Below, one piece after another: positions 58,700-64,000 of a DNA stretch of 64,000 nt. The position numbers were made by a program, and so were the translations under genes. Below the pieces are notes generated by a model. The model saw only the letters and a list, made by a program, of their open reading frames with translations. It was not told the DNA's origin and searched no databases. The number at the start of each line of letters is the position of its first letter. Position 1 is the first letter of the stretch. This DNA is from Gentiana macrophylla (taxonomy: Eukaryota > Streptophyta > Magnoliopsida > Gentianales > Gentianaceae): the NCBI GenBank assembly GCA_026214975.1, contig CM047807.1, positions 72,085,824 through 72,149,823 of the forward strand. Reading direction: 5' to 3'.

Positions 58700-61600
58700 T
58701 CCTTCACCGACAACATTCGGGCCTATGATTTATTGTTCCTTAATGTAACATCAAGTCCAAAAACGTGATCAGTAAACCCACCACTTTTTCAAAATATTGA
58801 GTGGGAGCAGGAGAGGCGAAAGCCAACCCCACGGCCTCTACTGTTGACACAAGCAACGTGAGAGAATGGTGACGCCTCGTGCCGGCCTGGGACCGGCCTC
58901 CCTAAGGAAGGCCTTCACCGCTATCAAAATTCAAGGCTTGGTCTCCGAAAGGATAGGATTTTGGGTACTCGTCTGGTCACCGACCGACCTAAAAGCGGCA
59001 CACTCGGGGTCTACCTAAAAATCTGAGATATCAGTCACACTCATAAAAGGTATTTTTGGTAGTACCTCATTTGAAAAAGGAAAGGTGATTGACGATCACA
59101 AATGAGATGTTCGATTCTCAATCGATCTTCAATATTAATCGAAACCTCTTTGACCTACCCTAAGGCGGCCTTTGAGGCATTAGATTAAATCCTTGGAACG
59201 GTAGGATAGACTATAAGTACTTAGTTTATGTTCCTAAAATTTATTAGTAGTGTATGATTTGGATTTATGTTCACAATTTATTTACAACTACTTATATATC
59301 TCTCAGGGTACTAGATCGCTAGTGTAAAATTGACTAGTAATGACTTCGTTAAAAAGTGGCAAGTAACTAGAACGTTGTACTTATTGATCTTACATGCGAT
59401 TAATTTTTGGAAGAGATATTTTTCTTGAGCCTTCAAGACTTAAGTGAGCGTAAATAAGTATGTCACTCTTTGTCACTCGTGTTGAGCGAGAGACAACCAT
59501 AGTTAGTTTGAAAGATGATTGGGACGATAAAATTATTCTAGTGAATTTTAATTGTGTAGTGTCTACACGAGAAATTTTCTAATAGAAAAATTAGAGAATC
59601 ATAAATTAAAGTGTCGCTAGTTAGACGGTATTTGGAACCGATAAACTAGTGGGAGCTTTTATCTCGTTGTTTTTCTAATTTATTAGAAAATTAGTCCCAC
59701 CGATAACGCTTTCATTAGACATCCCACAGTTCACGAGTAGTGTCTACTCAATTGAACCTGCTAGTTCAAGACTATTTCCTTTTAAGGAAAGTTGAGATTG
59801 GGAAAGAATGTCTATAAGTGTTAATCATCTTAACTAAAGTTTTGAGGCTAAACCGAAAAATTAATTACGAAAGTATAGGATAAGGAAAGTGATTTGGATC
59901 ACTAACCAATGAATCTTAGCGACTTTCTTAACCGAGTAACTTGACTCAGTGGCTTAGTTCTTTGGAAGAACAATGAAGTCGTGCATTAATAAAGTAACAA
60001 CGGGCGATAATTTGGCTAGAATAGTGAGAGTGATATAAGGAAATGAATTTCGGATTCTATCCTTGAATATCACAGAAAAATTTATTTTTCTTTTTACAGA
60101 TCCGTTGAAACAATTGGATTCACTTTCAACTCGATATATTGTTGCCTCATGGAAAGTGAATATGACATTTGTAGTACGAATCCGAGACTCGGACTTTTGT
60201 TTGATAAAGTCAGAACCACTTAGAACAGCTGAATAAGTATGTGTAGCACATCTAAAAAAAAAAATAAAAAAAAAAAATCTAAAACTATTAAAGGTAAAAG
60301 GTTTCCGTATTAAGATAAACGACCCTTCAATATCTATTAATTAGTGCATATATCCTAGAGATAAGACCTGACGACTGGCTAAGGGTGATTCCTATCTCCC
60401 AGTCTAGGAACACTATCTCAAAGGAACAATGACTAAGTTTCCTTTCAATCGGGAGAGGGTAATAGATTTGAAGGGGTAACATAGCTTGTTCATCATGACC
60501 TTCGGGGTTCAGTGAGAGACACAAGCTAGTGGGAGTTTTTGAGTGGTGACATTTTGTCGATAACTACTAAACGCGATTTAGTTTATCAAAAGAATACGAG
60601 TAGGATTTCTCGATTTTAGCGAGAGAATAGAGTATTCCATGCTCATAAATAGGCTATAGCATAGTCTTGGGATGATGCTCACCGCCTCCCTAGTGGAATG
60701 TTTCTCCTTTGAAAAGAAACCATAGACTTGCCATATATAGTTATTGATGTACTACAATACAATCGTTAAACTCGATTAAGATAATTGGTTGCAAAATAAC
60801 GGTTAACATTATTATGTAAACCGAGAAGTCTACCTAGAAGATGCCAGTGAATTTATGGATAATGAGTGAATTCGGGTCACACCACTTCCATAAATGTAGG
60901 CATTTAGCATTTAATGCTTGAAGGTAGGATCTGGAGATTTTGCGATATGTTCAGATTGTATTTGTTCGTGAAATATCTTAATAAGGCGAGTGAAGGTTGA
61001 TTATAAGATTCTTGAGATCGAAAGTGAGCGGTTGGATTTGTCACAATTCTTCCGATAGAATCTATAAATAATGACCTTAGACCTTGGAGTACGGTTACCC
61101 AAAGGAAGTTACTATCGATTTAATCGGACCACGCCCAACATTAGTTGTTGGTGATCACACCGATAAATACTACTAGATCGTAATGTCAATCCACCCAAGA
61201 CACACGGTGGGAGTATGGTTTAACCGTTGACCCATTGTGATTTTGTGGACTTTATAATCTCTGGGTGATTGATAACCTATGGCTCTTGGTGGGTGTATAG
61301 GATTACGATTATAGAGGTTGGTTTGAAAACCTTAACCTGTGAATGGATTTTTGGTACTCTCAGTTCTATTCACCTCTTGTAGAACCACCGAGTGTCTCAG
61401 CCCGATGGGAGCAATTGGATCTACACGGAAAAGAGTCGAATGAATAGGAAAGTTTAAACTTTCAACAAGCAAAGTTGAGTGGTATAGGGGTGATTCACGA
61501 CAACCAGAGAGTTAACGGACCTTGAACTCTCTCACCACTCGGTCTTGCTAGATTTCGTTAAAGCGAGAAAATAGGGGTGATTCTCGAGACTTTCTTGCCG

Positions 61601-62767
61601 AACAACGGAATCGAATTCATTCGAGAAAAGAAGGGTTTTAGCTGAGAATGAATAACGGATTCGTTACAAAGCAGAAGATAGGGGTGATTCCCTAATACCT
61701 TTTTTGCGAGACTAACGATCGATATCTTAATTTATTCAGAAAGAACCATTGGTAGGAAGCCTGCCATGGCTTATATCCTTTGTGGATTTAAGAGAACCTC
61801 TCGGTCATTTAAAAGTCACATGTTTTAAAATATGTGACTTGACCAAAATATTGATAAGTTTTTTCGTAGACTAGATATCAATATTGGTAAAGTAGTAGCA
61901 TTAGTGTTCATAAATGATAACACTAAAACGGTTGGAAACAACATGCGTGTGCTATCTGAAGTCAGAAACTGACACGCTAAGATTCTCTGGATGAGAGAAT
62001 TGGACTATGTTCTAAGAATCTGATTCGGTCAAATTCACAAGAATGAGTCATTGGCTATCCCATCCGTCTTATTGGTTAAGATGATCATGCATATACGTAT
62101 GCAACATTCAACGAGAGTAGTCCTACCTTACATCTCAGGAATGATTCTCCAAATCTTCGGATAAAGAGAAAATGGGATAGAGTCTCTCTGGGATAAGGGC
62201 AAGTCAGCTTAACACGAATCAATTGCAATCAAATCTTGGATTCAAGCAATAAGTAGCGGTTTAGTACGTCCTCAAGTATCTTTAGAGAACGAGGAGTCAT
62301 ATTCTTGTATATTCAGGTGCAAACTTGCATATGGTTGACTACACTGATTCTGACTTGTAGTCAGATTAAGGATGATCATTAAGTTGATCTCGGGCTCAGT
62401 GTTTACTCATAGTGCTTAGAATTTCCTTTTTGGTCTGGGAGTAATTCCGGGTCTTATAAGCCGATATCACTTCATTGTGAAAACAGTGAAGAGATAGCTT
62501 AGAAGGATCTTCTCAATCACTAGAGGTCAAAAGCATATTGAGAGAGAGTACCGTCTGATTAGATGGACCGGCAACGTTTCGATCCTAAAGATCGTCTCGG
62601 GCCGACAACCAAACTGATCAGTGTACCAAGTCGAGTGCTTGGAGGGTACGGCATTGAGGGATATATCTCATCTGCTTTTAGAGCAAGTGGGAGAGTGTTG
62701 TGAATAAGATGAGAAAGGGTGTGCTCTAAAAACAATCATTACTTGTCATTTCGTGCAAGTGGGAGAT
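58700..62767 (+). other. Noncoding internal region, array unit 2 (PBS deleted)
   Basis: About 4.07 kb. After LTR 2 only CATCCTTC is kept, then the text jumps to ACCGACAACATTCGGGCC, which in unit 1 lies at about 52966. Thus about 1.5 kb including the PBS is missing. The rest runs parallel to unit 1 to the polypurine tract at 62755-62767. It has an extra A-rich insertion near 60251-60280. No coding frame. Confidence 0.8.
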
Positions 62768-64000
62768 TGTTAGGTGTAGTGCCCGAAAGACAATTTGTGT
62801 AATTGTTTTTAATAATGAATGATGCGAATTTATCTCACCTTATTACTTGCTTTGTGCTTGTAAAGTAATACACTCGCCGCAAACCCTAAGTATATCTCGT
62901 ATGTAACCACTTAACTCGGTGTATGGATTACACGTGAGGATTGAGTTAGTGGAGATATGCTTAAAGCTGTTAGTCCGTGGTGAACTTAATCGAGTTTAGG
63001 TCTCTTGATTAAAACACCAATAATGCGCCTAACACCTTAGGGTGTGATAGTCTTATCCGGATTTGTCGTAGAGAAGGTACCTACGTGGGGCATTTATATA
63101 TGATGGCATTCATATGAAATTTGGACCGATTTAATCTGAATTTCTTGGTATAATTCCGTAATCGAGGAATCTTATTAAATCATTAGATGATCATATATGG
63201 ATCAACCTTAATCTCGAGGTGATCACGTGGTGCTTTGCTTGTCCCGGGGTAGTGTTTGATGTGTTAGTTACGGTTCACTTAAATAATGTGTTCCAAGCCA
63301 CTTCTCATTGGCACTATCTCCGGATGAGTGAGTAGTTCGATTTTCACAGACATGGAATCCATTCCCTATCTGCGGGAAGTAGAGAGACAGTCCTCTTATT
63401 TGTTAGCCCTAAGAAAGTGATCGATCCCGGGAGTTCACATTTGACTAATTAGCTACTAGTCAGATATGTGTGCTAATTGATCATCAGGGGGTTAATGGTA
63501 AATAAGGATAAGACATTCTGTGTCGGGTTTACGGAGACATCCCACTCAGAATGGACAGTCTATGGAGGGTTAATCCGTATGTAGTGATTATATCAATGGA
63601 CGCTTATTCACTCTATGGGTTGAGTATAAGTATACATCTATAATCGGTAGAGTTCAGTTTCGGGTTTATGGTGGCGTAATCCCGGAATTAATAATTAATG
63701 TACTTATTATGTTCGATGAATAATTAATTATTGGAGCTACTGGTTATAGGTCCATGGTCCCCGATGTGGCTTCTGTAATTCGGACAAATAATCTTGTTAT
63801 TTGGGCCTCAGTGATAATTAATTGGCTGGGCTAATTAATTGATATGCATGGATATTATTTAGTTGGGCTAAATAATATAATACACATAAAAGATATTTTA
63901 TGTGGGCTTTTAACCCTAATAAGTGGCGCCTATTTGTCTCCTTTTAGCACAAGAATTAATTTTCTTGTGTTATGGAAAATAAAAGATATTCTTGTTATGT
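62768..64000 (+). repeat. LTR 3 of the array (family C), cut by the window edge
   Basis: First 1,233 bp of a third LTR copy, starting TGTTAGGTGTAGTGCCCG. Whether it ends the array or begins another unit cannot be seen. Confidence 0.82.

Larger units (their letters stand above)
49749..64000 (+). mobile_element. Tandem LARD-like LTR element array: LTR-internal-LTR-internal-LTR
   Basis: Three direct LTR copies start TGTTAGGTGTAGTGCCCG at 49749, 57002 and 62768 (the last cut by the window edge). They are separated by two homologous internal regions (51464-57001 and 58700-62767) that contain no recognisable gag or pol. The first unit has a PBS; the second lacks it. The array inserted into the GAG-pre-integrase of the RE1-like element. 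Sharing of the middle LTR is the usual product of unequal recombination between two elements or between LTRs of one element in sister chromatids. Confidence 0.85.

Overview
This window is nuclear DNA from a flowering plant, probably a eudicot. The evidence is spliced genes with GT-AG introns, an AT-rich background, plant chromatin and RING gene families, and a dense load of Ty1/copia, Ty3/gypsy, LINE, Helitron-like and Stowaway-like elements. There are no bacterial operons, CRISPR arrays, tRNA or rRNA genes that I can support. The species cannot be fixed from the sequence alone.

Layout. (1) 51-3184, minus: the 5' eight exons of an ASHR3-type histone methyltransferase gene; the rest of its SET domain lies off the left edge. 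(2) 3185-5408: intergenic, with a 17-G run, foldbacks and a Stowaway-like MITE. (3) 5409-33225: one old L1-type LINE (RT tail, zinc-binding-like region, RNase H, poly-A) blown apart by nested LTR insertions. A deleted LTR element lies at 6376-8201. A 1.7-kb solo LTR is spread over 8533-32607. Inside that solo LTR sit two further solo LTRs (9023-11026, 11160-12893) and an 18.6-kb Ty1/copia element (13030-31647). The copia element in turn contains a 7.5-kb non-autonomous Athila/Tat-like gypsy element (17346-24829) and another solo LTR (27817-29621). Target-site duplications support most of these joints. (4) 33226-41670: a gene island with an ASG1-like gene on plus (34799-38009, 7 exons, 571 aa), a RING-finger gene on minus (39008-40499), several MITEs and microsatellites. 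(5) 41674-46076: a Helitron 3' terminus and a decayed gene fragment resembling a prolyl oligopeptidase. (6) 46785-49748: an RE1-like copia element with tiny LTRs, cut by (7) 49749-64000, a tandem LTR-internal-LTR-internal-LTR array of a non-coding (LARD-like) element that runs off the right edge.

Host genes: three real loci are supported (ASHR3-like, ASG1-like, RING). Each exon model was built by reading splice sites by eye and checking that reading phase is kept across every junction. Almost everything else is transposon sequence. The nesting order gives a relative history: LINE first, then the solo-LTR family, then the copia element, then the Athila-like element.

Caution on sequence quality: copies of the same LTR differ again and again at CTG/CAG-type sites (CTG versus CTCG or CG). 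This could be consensus error at methylated sites, so some frameshifts reported here, including the one in the RING gene, may not be biological.
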